Shown: positions 34,295 to 44,286, counted from the first letter of the stretch. The stretch: 64,000 bases of DNA from Cyclobacterium xiamenense (GCF_009467825.1 NZ_WIOK01000013.1:21878-85877); one strand, 5' to 3'. Notes: generated by a model not told the origin, from the letters alone. A program made the numbers and translations.

Positions 34295-37002
34295 AAATCA
34301 GTTCGCTTCTTTTATCCCTGTTCGTTAGTATCGGGTTTGCATGCAGCCAGCAACCCGAAGTTGCGGTCCATTCGCTAACCACCAACCACATGGACCGCCC
34401 CCTGGGCCTGGAAGAAAACCCGATCTTTGGCTGGCAAATCCAGGCAGCAAACGGTTTCAGTCAGGAAGCCTACCGACTTTTGCTTGGTACCCATCCAGAT
34501 AGCCTGGGATCCGGGAAGTCAAGTAGGTGGGATTCCGGGAAAGTGTTCTCCAGTCAATCTCAGGGCCTGGCCTATCCGGGAGCATTGCCCGGAGAAGGAG
34601 AGCGGCTGTATTGGCAGGTGCAGGTTTGGGATCAGGCCGGCCGGACGGCTGTTAGCAAGCCTTCCTGGTTTGAAATGGGCTTGTTGCGGGAAGAGAATTG
34701 GAAAGCCAGTTGGATTTCACACCTGGGGGAGGATACCGATGTTCCCCCCCTAACCGCGGCTCCTTATTTTCGAAAGACCTTTGACCTACCCGGGCCCATT
34801 CAATCCGCCAGGCTGTACATCGCCGGTGTGGGTTACCACGAAGCGGTCATCAATGGGCAGAAAGTGGGAGACCATGAACTGGATCCGGCCATGACACGGT
34901 ACGACAAACGGGTCAAGTACCTGGTTCACGATGTAAGCTCCTTGCTGCAACAGGGCGAGAATGTCCTTGGAGTTGTTTTGGGTAATGGCTGGTACAACCA
35001 ACACACGCGTGAAGCCTGGGACTTCGACCAGGCACCCTGGAGGGATTCCCCGGCGCTCCGGTTGCAAGTAAGGGTGACGGATACGGACGGAGTGGACCAT
35101 TGGATCGTTTCAGACAAAGAGTGGAAATTCAGTCTGGAAGGACCAATTATTTTTGACGGGGTACACAATGGGGAAACCTATGACGCCCGCAAGGAAATGC
35201 CGGGTTGGGCTGCTCCTGGATTTGCCGACGACTACTGGCAGCCTGCCATTGAAATTTCCGGCCCGGAAGGCAAACCATCCGCCCAGGTAATGCCGCCCAT
35301 CCGGGTGACCGGCAGCCGGGCGCCGGAAAGCACTTGGGTGGTCAATGACAGCACCGTCATGATGGATTTTGGTCAGAATCTTACCGGCTGGGCCACTATC
35401 CGGGTAGCAGGGCCAGCGGGTTCACGTGTTAAGTTGCGGTATGGCGAACGCATCTATCCAGATAGCACGCTGGATGTGGAGGAACTCAGCCGTTTTATTT
35501 GGACTGGGGATACCCAAACCGACCGGTATTACCTGAAAGGTCGGGGAGAGGAATCCTGGCATCCGATCTTTACCTACCAGGGATTTCAGTATGTGGAAGT
35601 GACACGCAGTGATCCTGAGGTGGAACTATTGGAAATACAGGCCGATGTGGTCCATACCGATCTGGCCGATAACGGCTATTTTCGAAGCTCCAACGAACTA
35701 TTCAATCGGCTTCAGGAAAACCTGCGCTGGTCGTTTCTGGGCAATTACCATGGCTATCCCACGGATTGTCCCCACCGCGAAAAAATGGGCTGGACCGGAG
35801 ATGCCCTGTTGGTGGCCCAGACGGGAATGTACAATTTCGACCTGACCGCAGCCTATCGGAAATGGCTGGACGACTTTGTGGACGAACAACGGGACAGCGG
35901 TGACCTGCCGGGAATCATCCCTACCAGTGGCTGGGGTTATACCTACAAACAAAGTGCAGATCCGGAACGCGGCTACGGCCCCCAGTGGGAAGGCGCCTTT
36001 CTCGAAGTTCCCTGGCAACTGTACCGGTTTACGGGAGATACCTCCCTTGTCCGCAAGTATTATCCGGCCCTGAAGCGCTACGTGGATTACCTTGAAGCAC
36101 ATGCCGATGGGTACCTCCTGAATTTCGGCATTGACGACCACAAGCAGCTGGAAAACAAGACCCAGGGGCCTTTCCTGGCATCCGCCTTTTTCTATTATTT
36201 CAGCGATAGGCTCTCCCGAATGGCAGCAATTGTAGGAGAGACCCAGGACCAGCAAACCTATGCCAATCTTGCCGACAGGATCCGGGAGGCGTTCAATGAC
36301 CGGTATTTTGATCCGCAGGGTGGTACCTACGATCACGGCGGGCAGGCCGCTCAGGCCGTGCCCTTGTTTGTGGGCCTGGTGGAAGACGATCAGAAAACGG
36401 AGGTTCTGGCAAAGCTGTTGGAAGCCATTCAGGAAAAGGGAGGGCATATCGATGCCGGGGTAGTGGGTACCAAGGCCCTGCTACAGGTGTTGATGCGGTA
36501 CGGGCAGCAGGAGGTCCTCTATGCCTTGGCCAATAAGCGAACCTTTCCCGGTTGGGGATACTGGGTAGACGAATTGGGAGCCACCACGCTTTTTCAGAAT
36601 TGGGACGGATCCCAATCCAGAAATCACATCATGTTTGGGTCCATTGGGGATTTCTTTTTTCAGGGGCTTGGAGGCATTCAGCCGGTGGAGGAAGCAGCAG
36701 GATTCAAGCAGATACTATTAAAGCCATCTTTTCCCGATGACCTGGACTGGGTAGAGGCCGGTCATCGTTCGCCCTATGGCTGGATCCGATCCCATTGGAA
36801 GCGAGAAGGGGAGCGCATCCGTTGGGAAGTAGAGGTGCCGGGCAATTCATCGGCCGAAATCCGTTTGCCTGAGGGCCTGGGAGAGTATTTGCGGTTGAAT
36901 GGAAAGCAGGTACCTGCTGCCGAATTGTTCCGGAATACCGATGCCGCCGGCCCCTATACGGGGATGGTTGTTGGTAACGGCATGCAAGTCCTAGAGTTTT
37001 GA
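34291..37002 (+). CDS. Alpha-L-rhamnosidase, GH78 family lipoprotein
   Basis: The 903-aa protein has a lipoprotein signal (ISSLLLSLFVSIGFACSQ). The domain order is typical of GH78: an N-terminal beta domain (Bac_rhamnosid_N), the RhaD4 and concanavalin-like domains, and the (alpha/alpha)6 catalytic domain from about 470, with TDCPHREKMGWTGDALLVAQ, the GPQWEGAFLEVPWQLYRFTG stretch and TLFQNWDGSQSRNHIMFGS. It releases terminal alpha-L-rhamnose. The C-terminal beta domain ends LRLNGKQVPAAELF...GMQVLEF. This tail is clearly related to a remnant found at 54370-55697. Overlap with the preceding gene supports one operon acting on a sulfated rhamnose-containing glycan. Confidence 0.93.
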   Translation: MKISSLLLSLFVSIGFACSQQPEVAVHSLTTNHMDRPLGLEENPIFGWQIQAANGFSQEAYRLLLGTHPDSLGSGKSSRWDSGKVFSSQSQGLAYPGALPGEGERLYWQVQVWDQAGRTAVSKPSWFEMGLLREENWKASWISHLGEDTDVPPLTAAPYFRKTFDLPGPIQSARLYIAGVGYHEAVINGQKVGDHELDPAMTRYDKRVKYLVHDVSSLLQQGENVLGVVLGNGWYNQHTREAWDFDQAPWRDSPALRLQVRVTDTDGVDHWIVSDKEWKFSLEGPIIFDGVHNGETYDARKEMPGWAAPGFADDYWQPAIEISGPEGKPSAQVMPPIRVTGSRAPESTWVVNDSTVMMDFGQNLTGWATIRVAGPAGSRVKLRYGERIYPDSTLDVEELSRFIWTGDTQTDRYYLKGRGEESWHPIFTYQGFQYVEVTRSDPEVELLEIQADVVHTDLADNGYFRSSNELFNRLQENLRWSFLGNYHGYPTDCPHREKMGWTGDALLVAQTGMYNFDLTAAYRKWLDDFVDEQRDSGDLPGIIPTSGWGYTYKQSADPERGYGPQWEGAFLEVPWQLYRFTGDTSLVRKYYPALKRYVDYLEAHADGYLLNFGIDDHKQLENKTQGPFLASAFFYYFSDRLSRMAAIVGETQDQQTYANLADRIREAFNDRYFDPQGGTYDHGGQAAQAVPLFVGLVEDDQKTEVLAKLLEAIQEKGGHIDAGVVGTKALLQVLMRYGQQEVLYALANKRTFPGWGYWVDELGATTLFQNWDGSQSRNHIMFGSIGDFFFQGLGGIQPVEEAAGFKQILLKPSFPDDLDWVEAGHRSPYGWIRSHWKREGERIRWEVEVPGNSSAEIRLPEGLGEYLRLNGKQVPAAELFRNTDAAGPYTGMVVGNGMQVLEF

Positions 37003-37590
37003 TCGGTACCTGCGACCGATCATGCTCGCTTTGGAAGTTGATTTGGGAGGGATGGCTTTCCTGAAGCAGCAAAAAATTGCGAGAAGGGGACGGATTGCCG
37101 AGTCAGCGTAAGAAAGGCGATCTTTTTTCGGGCGAACGAACGGTAGGATAGCCATTTATTCCTTTGCACGAATTAAGATTTGTACGGCTACCGGGTGTTA
37201 CCGGCAAGATTCGCTAATTGGAAATTATCATCAAAGGAATCATCGAAAGAAGGTGAGGGAGTTTCTAATTTTAGGAGTTCAATTAAATTTTTGTCGGTAG
37301 GAGTGGGGATTTCGGATGCTACTATGAACGGATGAGGTTACATTTTTTTAATCCTGGAGCCGATAATGGTGAATTTGAGATCGTTCAAAAAAATTAACTA
37401 GCTGAATATAAGAATATTACTAATATACAATGAAGTTTTTTAAATAGTATGGGTTACATTTCCAAAAGAATTTGCTTTTCAAAGTGAATACCAATTCTTA
37501 TTTGTCTGATGGGTAGAATCACGAAATAGACAGTTTAAATAAAGCTCCCTCGTGACCAAATGGCCAAGGAAAAAGAAGCAAAAGCCCAAA
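37003..37590. other. AT-rich intergenic region before the first sigma-factor gene
   Basis: There is no gene. From about 37250 the sequence becomes AT-rich and probably holds the promoter of the sigma/FecR cassette, but no TAnnTTTG match is convincing. No terminator was recognised after the rhamnosidase gene. Confidence 0.4.
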
Positions 37591-38202
37591 ATGCCTGTGA
37601 ATAAACCTTTACCCTCTGATTTTAAACCGGATAAGTCCCCACCTGGCGAAGAACCCGTTGCATTCTCCGCGGATGCATCGGCCTGGAAAGCCTTTCGGCA
37701 GGGCAATGAGTCCGCCTTTATCTATATTTATGAGCGATATTTCCGGGTGTTGTATGCCTATGGCTTTAGGATCGTCGCGGATTCTTCGGTGGTCAAGGAT
37801 GCTCTTCAGGACATGTTTATCGACCTACGGGAGCGGAGGCGGTATCTTGGAGATACGGAAGATATAAAGTTTTACCTATTTAAATGCCTCAAAAGACGTC
37901 TGATCAGGGATTTTTCTGCCTGGCAGGGAAAAAAGGAAGGTTTGGAGGCGATTCCGGAAGGGATCCATTTTTCTCTTTCCCATGAAACTCAATTGATAGA
38001 TCAGCAACTTACCAAGGAAAAGATAGTCAAGCTGAACGCAGCCATTGCCCGATTAAGTCCACGCAAAAGAGAAATAATCTACTACAGCTTTTATGAGGGG
38101 CTTACGTATGCACAAATTCAGGAGATTATGGGGTTGGAAAATCAACAAACTACGAGAAATCTAATGTATAAAGCCATCCGATATTTACGGAAAATGATTT
38201 AA
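37591..38202 (+). CDS. ECF-family RNA polymerase sigma factor, PUL cassette 1
   Basis: The protein is about 203 aa. Region 2 includes AFRQGNESAFIYIYERYFRV and DALQDMFIDLRER; region 4 (SPRKREIIYYSFYEGLTYAQ) carries the helix-turn-helix that reads the -35-type element. The upstream GTG at 37552 gives a basic tail with no likeness to the family; the ATG at 37591 is preferred. The adjacent FecR-like anti-sigma gene starts 75 bp downstream. In Bacteroidota such pairs sense glycan binding through a SusC with an STN domain and drive transcription of the susC-susD genes. The protein is a close paralog of the factor at 55986. Confidence 0.9.
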   Translation: MPVNKPLPSDFKPDKSPPGEEPVAFSADASAWKAFRQGNESAFIYIYERYFRVLYAYGFRIVADSSVVKDALQDMFIDLRERRRYLGDTEDIKFYLFKCLKRRLIRDFSAWQGKKEGLEAIPEGIHFSLSHETQLIDQQLTKEKIVKLNAAIARLSPRKREIIYYSFYEGLTYAQIQEIMGLENQQTTRNLMYKAIRYLRKMI

Positions 38203-38277
38203 TCAGATCAAGATACTCGCTTTCGGAAAAATGAATATAAATGCATCATCAATATTATCAGCTTGCCTGTGAAAGAA

Positions 38278-39324
38278 ATGAAAAAAATAGAAGATTTTTT
38301 GATCCATCCGGAGTTTATCCGATGGGTAAAGCAGCCGGATAAGGAACTGGAGGCCTATTGGGATCAATGGCGAAAGGCTAATCCCAAACAACTCCCCCAC
38401 ATGCTACTTGCCAGGGAGATTTTGCTGCGTGCAGCGTTTGATCACGAAGAACCACCAGCGGATACAAAAGAGGAGGTGCTGCAGGAAATTTTGAAGGAAA
38501 GGAGGAAAGGAAGGCGCGGGGGGCTAAAACTAGCAGAAATAGAAGGTTCAAACCGGACAGGCTTTTTTTGGTATGGCTTGGGGCAAATGACCCGTGTTGC
38601 GGCGATTCTGACAGTGAGTTTGGTTTTTGGATGGATTTTAGTACCAGTTTTTCAGGTAAACCGAGAGCTCCAACTGGTCCAGGTTGAAGAAATAAACGTT
38701 CAGAAAAACACGGAAAGAGGAGAGAAAATGCAGTTAACCTTAGGCGATGGCACCAAGGTATGGCTTAACTCCTCCAGCGAAGTGTATTTTCCTGAGAAAT
38801 TTGCAGGGGAACGGCGCCTGGTCAAGCTTAAGGGGGAGGCGTATTTCGATGTGGTGCATGACAGCTTACGGCCCTTTATCGTCCAGACCGATGATTTGAT
38901 GACTACAGTTTTGGGTACCAGCTTTAATGTCAATACCAAGGAGTCCGGGAGAACCAAAATTTCTCTTGTAAGCGGAAAAGTCAACGTATCATCCAGAAGT
39001 GGCCAAGTTTCTTTGGCACCAGGCGAAATGCTGAACTATGACAATATCAGCGCCTCCTTTTATGTCAGCGGATTTGATGTTTCGCAGGTGTTGGGTTGGA
39101 AAGATGGGGTACTTCGTTTTCATAGGGCTTCTCTCCGGGACGTGAAGGAAGGGCTTGAGGACTGGTATGGGGTAGAAATCAATCTAAAAAATGCACGGGG
39201 CATACATTGGCAGTTCTCGGGGGAATATCCGCAGCAGATGCTGGAAGAGGTGCTTGAGAGTATGTCCTATATCAAGGATTTTGACTACCAAATAAATGAC
39301 AAGACAGTAACGCTAACTTTCTAA
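38278..39324 (+). CDS. FecR-family anti-sigma factor, PUL cassette 1
   Basis: The 348-aa inner-membrane protein uses the ATG at 38278. An N-terminal cytoplasmic sigma-binding part (residues 1-105) is followed by one membrane segment (AAILTVSLVFGWILVPVF), then the periplasmic FecR domain (LTLGDGTKVWLNSSSEVYFP) and a C-terminal DUF4974-like domain (VLGWKDGVLRFHRASLRDV). It holds the partner sigma factor until the STN domain of the outer-membrane SusC signals. A close paralog is at 56890. The region to susC (39325-39478) carries two conserved hairpins. Confidence 0.92.
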   Translation: MKKIEDFLIHPEFIRWVKQPDKELEAYWDQWRKANPKQLPHMLLAREILLRAAFDHEEPPADTKEEVLQEILKERRKGRRGGLKLAEIEGSNRTGFFWYGLGQMTRVAAILTVSLVFGWILVPVFQVNRELQLVQVEEINVQKNTERGEKMQLTLGDGTKVWLNSSSEVYFPEKFAGERRLVKLKGEAYFDVVHDSLRPFIVQTDDLMTTVLGTSFNVNTKESGRTKISLVSGKVNVSSRSGQVSLAPGEMLNYDNISASFYVSGFDVSQVLGWKDGVLRFHRASLRDVKEGLEDWYGVEINLKNARGIHWQFSGEYPQQMLEEVLESMSYIKDFDYQINDKTVTLTF

Positions 39325-39353
39325 GATCATGAACAATAGAGACACATCATAGA

Positions 39354-39389
39354 AAAAGCCGGAGAGGAGAAATCTCCCAGCCGGCTTTT
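39354..39389 (+). terminator. Terminator-like hairpin between fecR and susC, cassette 1
   Basis: AAAAGCCGG (39354-39362) pairs with CCGGCTTTT (39381-39389); inside, GGAGA pairs with TCTCC. The right arm ends in a T-run, so it may terminate or attenuate transcription. A GC-rich hairpin in the same position is found in cassette 2 (57962-57984), followed in both by the conserved loop element. Confidence 0.6.
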
Positions 39390-39393
39390 GAGG

Positions 39394-39439
39394 AAACCTG
39401 TGCATGGCAATCATTGGGGAATGGCACCATGGCAGGTTT
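39394..39439 (+). ncRNA. Conserved susC leader hairpin, cassette 1
   Basis: AAACCTG (39394-39400) pairs with CAGGTTT (39433-39439), and after a small internal loop CATGG (39403-39407) pairs with CCATG (39427-39431). The loop of 19 nt (39408-39426) contains CATTGGGGAATGG. The cassette 2 leader has the same architecture and loop but different stem bases, all compensated. The susC ATG follows 39 nt later. It may be a cis-regulatory RNA or a site for an sRNA or protein. Confidence 0.6.
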
Positions 39440-39478
39440 GGTTTACCGAAATCGATAATTCAATAAACGTATGTAAAT

Positions 39479-42400
39479 ATGAAAAATAAATTACAAAAGA
39501 CAATCATTATGTTGTCCAAATGCTTTCTATACGGGTTAGTTTTGCAGACCCTGATGCTAAATTTGGTGTTTGCCCTGAATGCGAATGGGCAATATAAAAA
39601 TATAGAGGAGGTCAGGGTCACATTATCGGCAGAACAGTTAAGTCTGAATCAGTTTTTTAGGGAGGTGCAGCGGCAGACCCCCTTTAAGTTTTCCTATGAG
39701 TACCGGGATGTGGATAGACAGCAATCTGTAACCTTTGCTAAAAAGGAAGGCCCTGTTATTGATTTTTTAAGGGAGGCCGCACAGCAAAGCCAACTGTCTT
39801 TTCGGCAGGTAAATCATGGGATTGATGTGGTGAAAAAGAAGGAAAGTGATGTGGGGGTGACAGTGATCGATCCAATTACCATAAGTGGAAAGGTGTTTGA
39901 TGAAAAAAGAGAACCTTTGCCGGGCACTACTATAACAGTATTGGGTAGTAGCAGTGGTACAGTAACTGACATTGATGGTAATTATTCAATTACTATTCCA
40001 GAGGGTTCCACTTTAGTATTTTCCTATATAGGGTATGCGTCCAAAACCGTTATGGTAGGCGCACAAAGTACGGTTAATGTCATGTTGATCGAAGATCAGA
40101 CCTCGTTGGATGAATATGTTGTTATTGGATATGGGACTCAACTTAGAAAGAACCTTTCCAGCTCTACTTCTAAAGTGGATGTTGAAAATGTTAATTTCTT
40201 GGGTGTCAATTCTTTTGAAGCGGCACTACAAGGAATGGCAGCTGGGGTTCAGGTCACACAAAGTAGCGCATTGGCGGGTTCAGCTGTAAATATTAGGATT
40301 CGTGGTAGTTCTTCGGTAGTAGCAAGTAGTGAGCCATTGTATGTTATAGATGGAATACCGGTAGAAGCTGGAGCGATAGGTGGTTCAAACCCGGGGCAGG
40401 CCGCAAATAACTGGAATCTTCAAACAGCCGCAAATACTAACGTATTGGCAAGTTTAAATCCAAACGATATCGAATCAATTGAAATACTCAAAGATGCAGC
40501 TTCTGCTGCTATTTATGGCTCAAGGGGCTCAAATGGTGTGGTTTTAATTACAACAAAAAAAGGGACTGTCGGAAAACCCAAGATCAATGTTTCTTCAACT
40601 TTCGCTATTTCTGAACCAACACGTAAAATCCCACTTTTAAACAGTCAGCAATATATAGAATTGGCACAGGAGGCTTGGGTAAATTCAGGGAATAATCTAG
40701 TGGACTTTTGGTCTCGAAGTGGGGTGTTACAGAATGGTTTAACGGAAGCTGAGGCAAAGGAAACCAATACAAATTGGGTCGATGAAACATTAAGGACAGG
40801 TTATCTCCTGGATCACAATTTTTCAATGTCCGGTGGCACAGAAAAAACCATCTATTTCATCAGTGCTAATTTAAAAAATCAAAAATCTATTCTCCAAGGA
40901 AATGATTATAGGAGTTATGGATTTCGTTTAAACCTTGAACACACGGCAAATAATATTTTCTCATTTGGGGCAAATATGTCTATGGGTCACGTTAATAACA
41001 ACCAGGTTCCAACAAGTTGGGCAGGTGGTGTCGGTCATGTTAACGAGTTGTTACCCATTTGGCCAGTTTATAATAGCGATGGCTCCTATTTCCGGCCACG
41101 AAATAATCCTGTAGCCCAAATCAACCTTCGGGATATGAATTTCAAAAGTAACCAATTTTATGGAACTTGGTATGTAAGGGCTAGAATCGCAGAAGGTCTT
41201 ATGTTTCGATCAGAGTATGGTCTTAATTTCCTGAATAATGACGATTATCATTTTAGAGACGGAATTACTCTATGGACTGGAAGATCTTCGGCCGCAACAC
41301 TTATTGGAAACAATGTTTCCTGGAACTGGAATAATAGCCTGAATTATCAGAAGCAATTTAAAGGTCATAATTTAGATATTTTATTAGCTACCGAAGCTCA
41401 GAAATCCATTCGGACAGAAAATACAGCATTAGGAGAAGGTTTCTTCAATTCTGCAACTATTTATCCACAGGATGCTGCTATTAAAATACTCGGCTATTCG
41501 CAAAGTGGATACTCCTTCAATTCCTATGTAAGCCGGATAAATTATGACTTTAAAGGTAAGTATCTTTTTTCTACGAGCTTGAGGACTGATGGTTCGTCCC
41601 GCTTTGCGGTAAATAGCCGATGGGGTTATTTCCCCGCCGCATCTATTGGATATATTATTAGTGAGGAGGAGTATTTCAGGTCTTTAGGGAACACCTTAAA
41701 TTTTTTAAAATTAAGGGCTAGTTACGGCGTTGTTGGAAATGCCGGGATTGGAAACAATACATTTACCACCAATTATAATACAGCCACTTATAATGGTAAT
41801 GTTGGAATTTTTATGAGTAATCTGGGAGATAATAGACTGGGATGGGAAAAGACCGCGCAATTGGATATTGGGCTTACTTGGGGGGCTTTAAATGATAGAA
41901 TCACAGGAGAGATTGATTACTATTACAAACGTACCGACGATCTACTATTAGGTTATCCTGTTTCAGCTTTAACTGGAGTGGATAATATCACGACAAATGT
42001 AGGTATACTTACTAATAGGGGTGTTGATATCTCACTAAATTCGGTCAACGTCAGAAAGGCGAATTTTGCATGGGAAACAAAATTCAACATAAATTTCAAC
42101 GAAAATAATATTGTAGAGGTTTTGCCAGGCCGAGCAGAAGGTGTGACACTTAATACTTGGTTAGGATCCACTACACTCCAACCAGGTTTACCAGTGGGTA
42201 TTTCACAAATGGTCGTATGGAAAGGTGTTGATTCGGCAACAGGTCAGGATACATATCTTGAACAAGAGACAGGTAATATTTTAACCACAGGTGAAATAAA
42301 TACCAATTATGGAAATTTCAATAATTTTTGGAATGAAAACTTCATTTTCACAGGTAATCCTTGGCCTAGGAACACAGGAGGGCTTTGGAATGGATTTAGC

Positions 42401-42865
42401 CGGAAAAACTGGGATTTAAGCTTTCTGTTTACTTGGGCAGTGGGGCAGGAATATGTTTTTGGTGATGTTAAGAGATACTTGGATCCATTTGGGGGTTACA
42501 AAGTTAATCCACCAACCCATTTGTTGGACAGATGGCAAAATCCAGGCGATATAACCAATGTTTCTCAGGTAACTACTCAAAATATACAATGGGGTAATAC
42601 TACAGAGCATTTATTTCGAACTGATTTTTTGCGCTTAAAAGACGTTAATATTGGCTACACTTTTAGCGGGAGTCAGAATTCTATTTTGAATGGGTTAAGG
42701 ATGTCCATGAGATTTTCAAATCTTTTAACCTTTACCAAGGCACCTGATTTCTTTTGGGATCCCGAATTTACCGGTGTAAATTTTAACAATAGTTCTGCTT
42801 TGGGTGCAGATAAAGGCGCGCCCCAGGCGAAAACTTATATGTTGAGTGTGTCCTGGGACTTTTAA
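39479..42865 (+). CDS. SusC/RagA-type TonB-dependent transporter with STN domain, cassette 1
   Basis: The 1128-aa outer-membrane protein has a signal segment (residues about 1-38), then an STN domain (about 45-120, LSLNQFFREVQRQTPFKFSY) that passes a ligand signal to FecR. Next come a CarboxypepD_reg-like domain (about 135-215, ISGKVFDEKREPLPGTTITV), a plug domain with PLYVIDGIP and IYGSRGSNGVVLI, and a long beta-barrel ending in Phe. It imports glycan fragments with the SusD lipoprotein encoded 27 bp downstream. The STN part resembles cassette 2 in base composition, while the rest of the gene becomes clearly AT-rich. Confidence 0.95.
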   Translation: MKNKLQKTIIMLSKCFLYGLVLQTLMLNLVFALNANGQYKNIEEVRVTLSAEQLSLNQFFREVQRQTPFKFSYEYRDVDRQQSVTFAKKEGPVIDFLREAAQQSQLSFRQVNHGIDVVKKKESDVGVTVIDPITISGKVFDEKREPLPGTTITVLGSSSGTVTDIDGNYSITIPEGSTLVFSYIGYASKTVMVGAQSTVNVMLIEDQTSLDEYVVIGYGTQLRKNLSSSTSKVDVENVNFLGVNSFEAALQGMAAGVQVTQSSALAGSAVNIRIRGSSSVVASSEPLYVIDGIPVEAGAIGGSNPGQAANNWNLQTAANTNVLASLNPNDIESIEILKDAASAAIYGSRGSNGVVLITTKKGTVGKPKINVSSTFAISEPTRKIPLLNSQQYIELAQEAWVNSGNNLVDFWSRSGVLQNGLTEAEAKETNTNWVDETLRTGYLLDHNFSMSGGTEKTIYFISANLKNQKSILQGNDYRSYGFRLNLEHTANNIFSFGANMSMGHVNNNQVPTSWAGGVGHVNELLPIWPVYNSDGSYFRPRNNPVAQINLRDMNFKSNQFYGTWYVRARIAEGLMFRSEYGLNFLNNDDYHFRDGITLWTGRSSAATLIGNNVSWNWNNSLNYQKQFKGHNLDILLATEAQKSIRTENTALGEGFFNSATIYPQDAAIKILGYSQSGYSFNSYVSRINYDFKGKYLFSTSLRTDGSSRFAVNSRWGYFPAASIGYIISEEEYFRSLGNTLNFLKLRASYGVVGNAGIGNNTFTTNYNTATYNGNVGIFMSNLGDNRLGWEKTAQLDIGLTWGALNDRITGEIDYYYKRTDDLLLGYPVSALTGVDNITTNVGILTNRGVDISLNSVNVRKANFAWETKFNINFNENNIVEVLPGRAEGVTLNTWLGSTTLQPGLPVGISQMVVWKGVDSATGQDTYLEQETGNILTTGEINTNYGNFNNFWNENFIFTGNPWPRNTGGLWNGFSRKNWDLSFLFTWAVGQEYVFGDVKRYLDPFGGYKVNPPTHLLDRWQNPGDITNVSQVTTQNIQWGNTTEHLFRTDFLRLKDVNIGYTFSGSQNSILNGLRMSMRFSNLLTFTKAPDFFWDPEFTGVNFNNSSALGADKGAPQAKTYMLSVSWDF

Positions 42866-42892
42866 CTAAATCTTATCTTTAAATTAAGTTTT

Positions 42893-44251
42893 ATGAAAAA
42901 TATAATATTAAGTTTACTAATTCTAACATTTATTTCGTGCAGTGATGACTTCCTTGATATTCCACCGGCAACCGGTCTCACTGACGATAAATTGGTAGAT
43001 CTTACTGCAATGAGAGCCTTAATCAATGGTGCCTATAGTCTTACAAGAGGAAACCAAGGAGTACCTTTTTGCGGAGAATCCTCTTTGTATGGAACGACAA
43101 TGGTTCGTGATGTGGTGGTAAGGAATAATAACAATTATCCTCAATTTTTCGATCATCTTCTAGCAAATGATTTAGGTTATTTTGTAAGGGGATATCGAAT
43201 ATTAAACACGCTAAATACCATAGCAGTTAAGGATTTGTCCATCATGGAGGGAACCGACGACCAAAAGAAAGCTATTTTAGGCGACATGCATTTCTTGAGG
43301 GCACTGATTTATTTTGATTTGAACAATTATTTCGAGCTTTCTTCTACAGGGTATTCCGTTCCCCTATTGCTCAAACCACTTGGTGTGGATGAAACGATTA
43401 GCAGCAGTAAGACTGGAGAGGTAAGAAACGCTATAGAAGAAGATATTGAGCAGGCGAGGTTCAATTTTCAGAATAATCTCAGTGGGGTTGCAAATTACCA
43501 AGCTGCCACTGCCTTGGCTGCCAGAATTTACTTTTTTCATAAAAAATATGACAAAGCTTATGAAATGGCGGACGAGGTAATCAAAACGGGTGATTTTATC
43601 ATTGAATCAGATGTAAAGGCACCATTCAATCCACTCGGGACTTCTCGTGAAAATATTTTTTCATTCAAATTTAATCCAGGTGACAATGCCAACCCACGGC
43701 CCACGACAAGTTTACGAAATGCCTACCAGCCAAATGAGACAACAGGCAGTCTCAGTCTAAATCCGAATGGTGTTTTGTCCAGATTAATGAATGCTGATCT
43801 CCAGGATAACCGTTGGAGTTTTTACACTGTCCAACCTAATATTACTTATATAGACGGTAAATATTCCAGTGATCAAATGGACATGATTTATATAAGATTG
43901 GCTGAAATGTATTTGATCCGTGCAGAGTCCAATATAATGAATAACAATAGTGTTAGCCAACAGGATGTTGATGATATAAATATATTAAGGTTTAGGGCTA
44001 ATCCTTCAACAATCCTTACTTTTATTCCTGAAAAAAATGCAGCTCTCGATACCTTATATAACGATAGGACGAAGGAGTTAGCTATTGAGCTTGGAGATCA
44101 TTACCTAAACACTAGACGACTTCAAAAAGGAATAATTAAGACTGATCAAGAAGGGGTCGGAATAAAACCATATAGTGAGTATGCTGATTTACTAGCTTTC
44201 CCTTTTCCGTTGAATGAGATTCAGATTCATGGATTAAACCGAAAGCCGTAA
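42893..44251 (+). CDS. SusD/RagB-type glycan-binding lipoprotein, cassette 1
   Basis: The 452-aa lipoprotein (signal LLILTFISCSDDFLDIPP) has SusD-fold TPR-like helices, including LGDMHFLRALIYFDLNNYF, ARIYFFHKKYDKAYEMADEV and MDMIYIRLAEMYLIRAESN. It caps the SusC barrel on the cell surface and binds the glycan. At 452 aa it is shorter than typical SusD proteins (500-600 aa). A strong hairpin after the gene (44287-44338) marks the end of the susC-susD transcript. Confidence 0.93.
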   Translation: MKNIILSLLILTFISCSDDFLDIPPATGLTDDKLVDLTAMRALINGAYSLTRGNQGVPFCGESSLYGTTMVRDVVVRNNNNYPQFFDHLLANDLGYFVRGYRILNTLNTIAVKDLSIMEGTDDQKKAILGDMHFLRALIYFDLNNYFELSSTGYSVPLLLKPLGVDETISSSKTGEVRNAIEEDIEQARFNFQNNLSGVANYQAATALAARIYFFHKKYDKAYEMADEVIKTGDFIIESDVKAPFNPLGTSRENIFSFKFNPGDNANPRPTTSLRNAYQPNETTGSLSLNPNGVLSRLMNADLQDNRWSFYTVQPNITYIDGKYSSDQMDMIYIRLAEMYLIRAESNIMNNNSVSQQDVDDINILRFRANPSTILTFIPEKNAALDTLYNDRTKELAIELGDHYLNTRRLQKGIIKTDQEGVGIKPYSEYADLLAFPFPLNEIQIHGLNRKP

Positions 44252-44286
44252 TCTTAAATATATACTTATTCCCCTTTTTTATGTTG

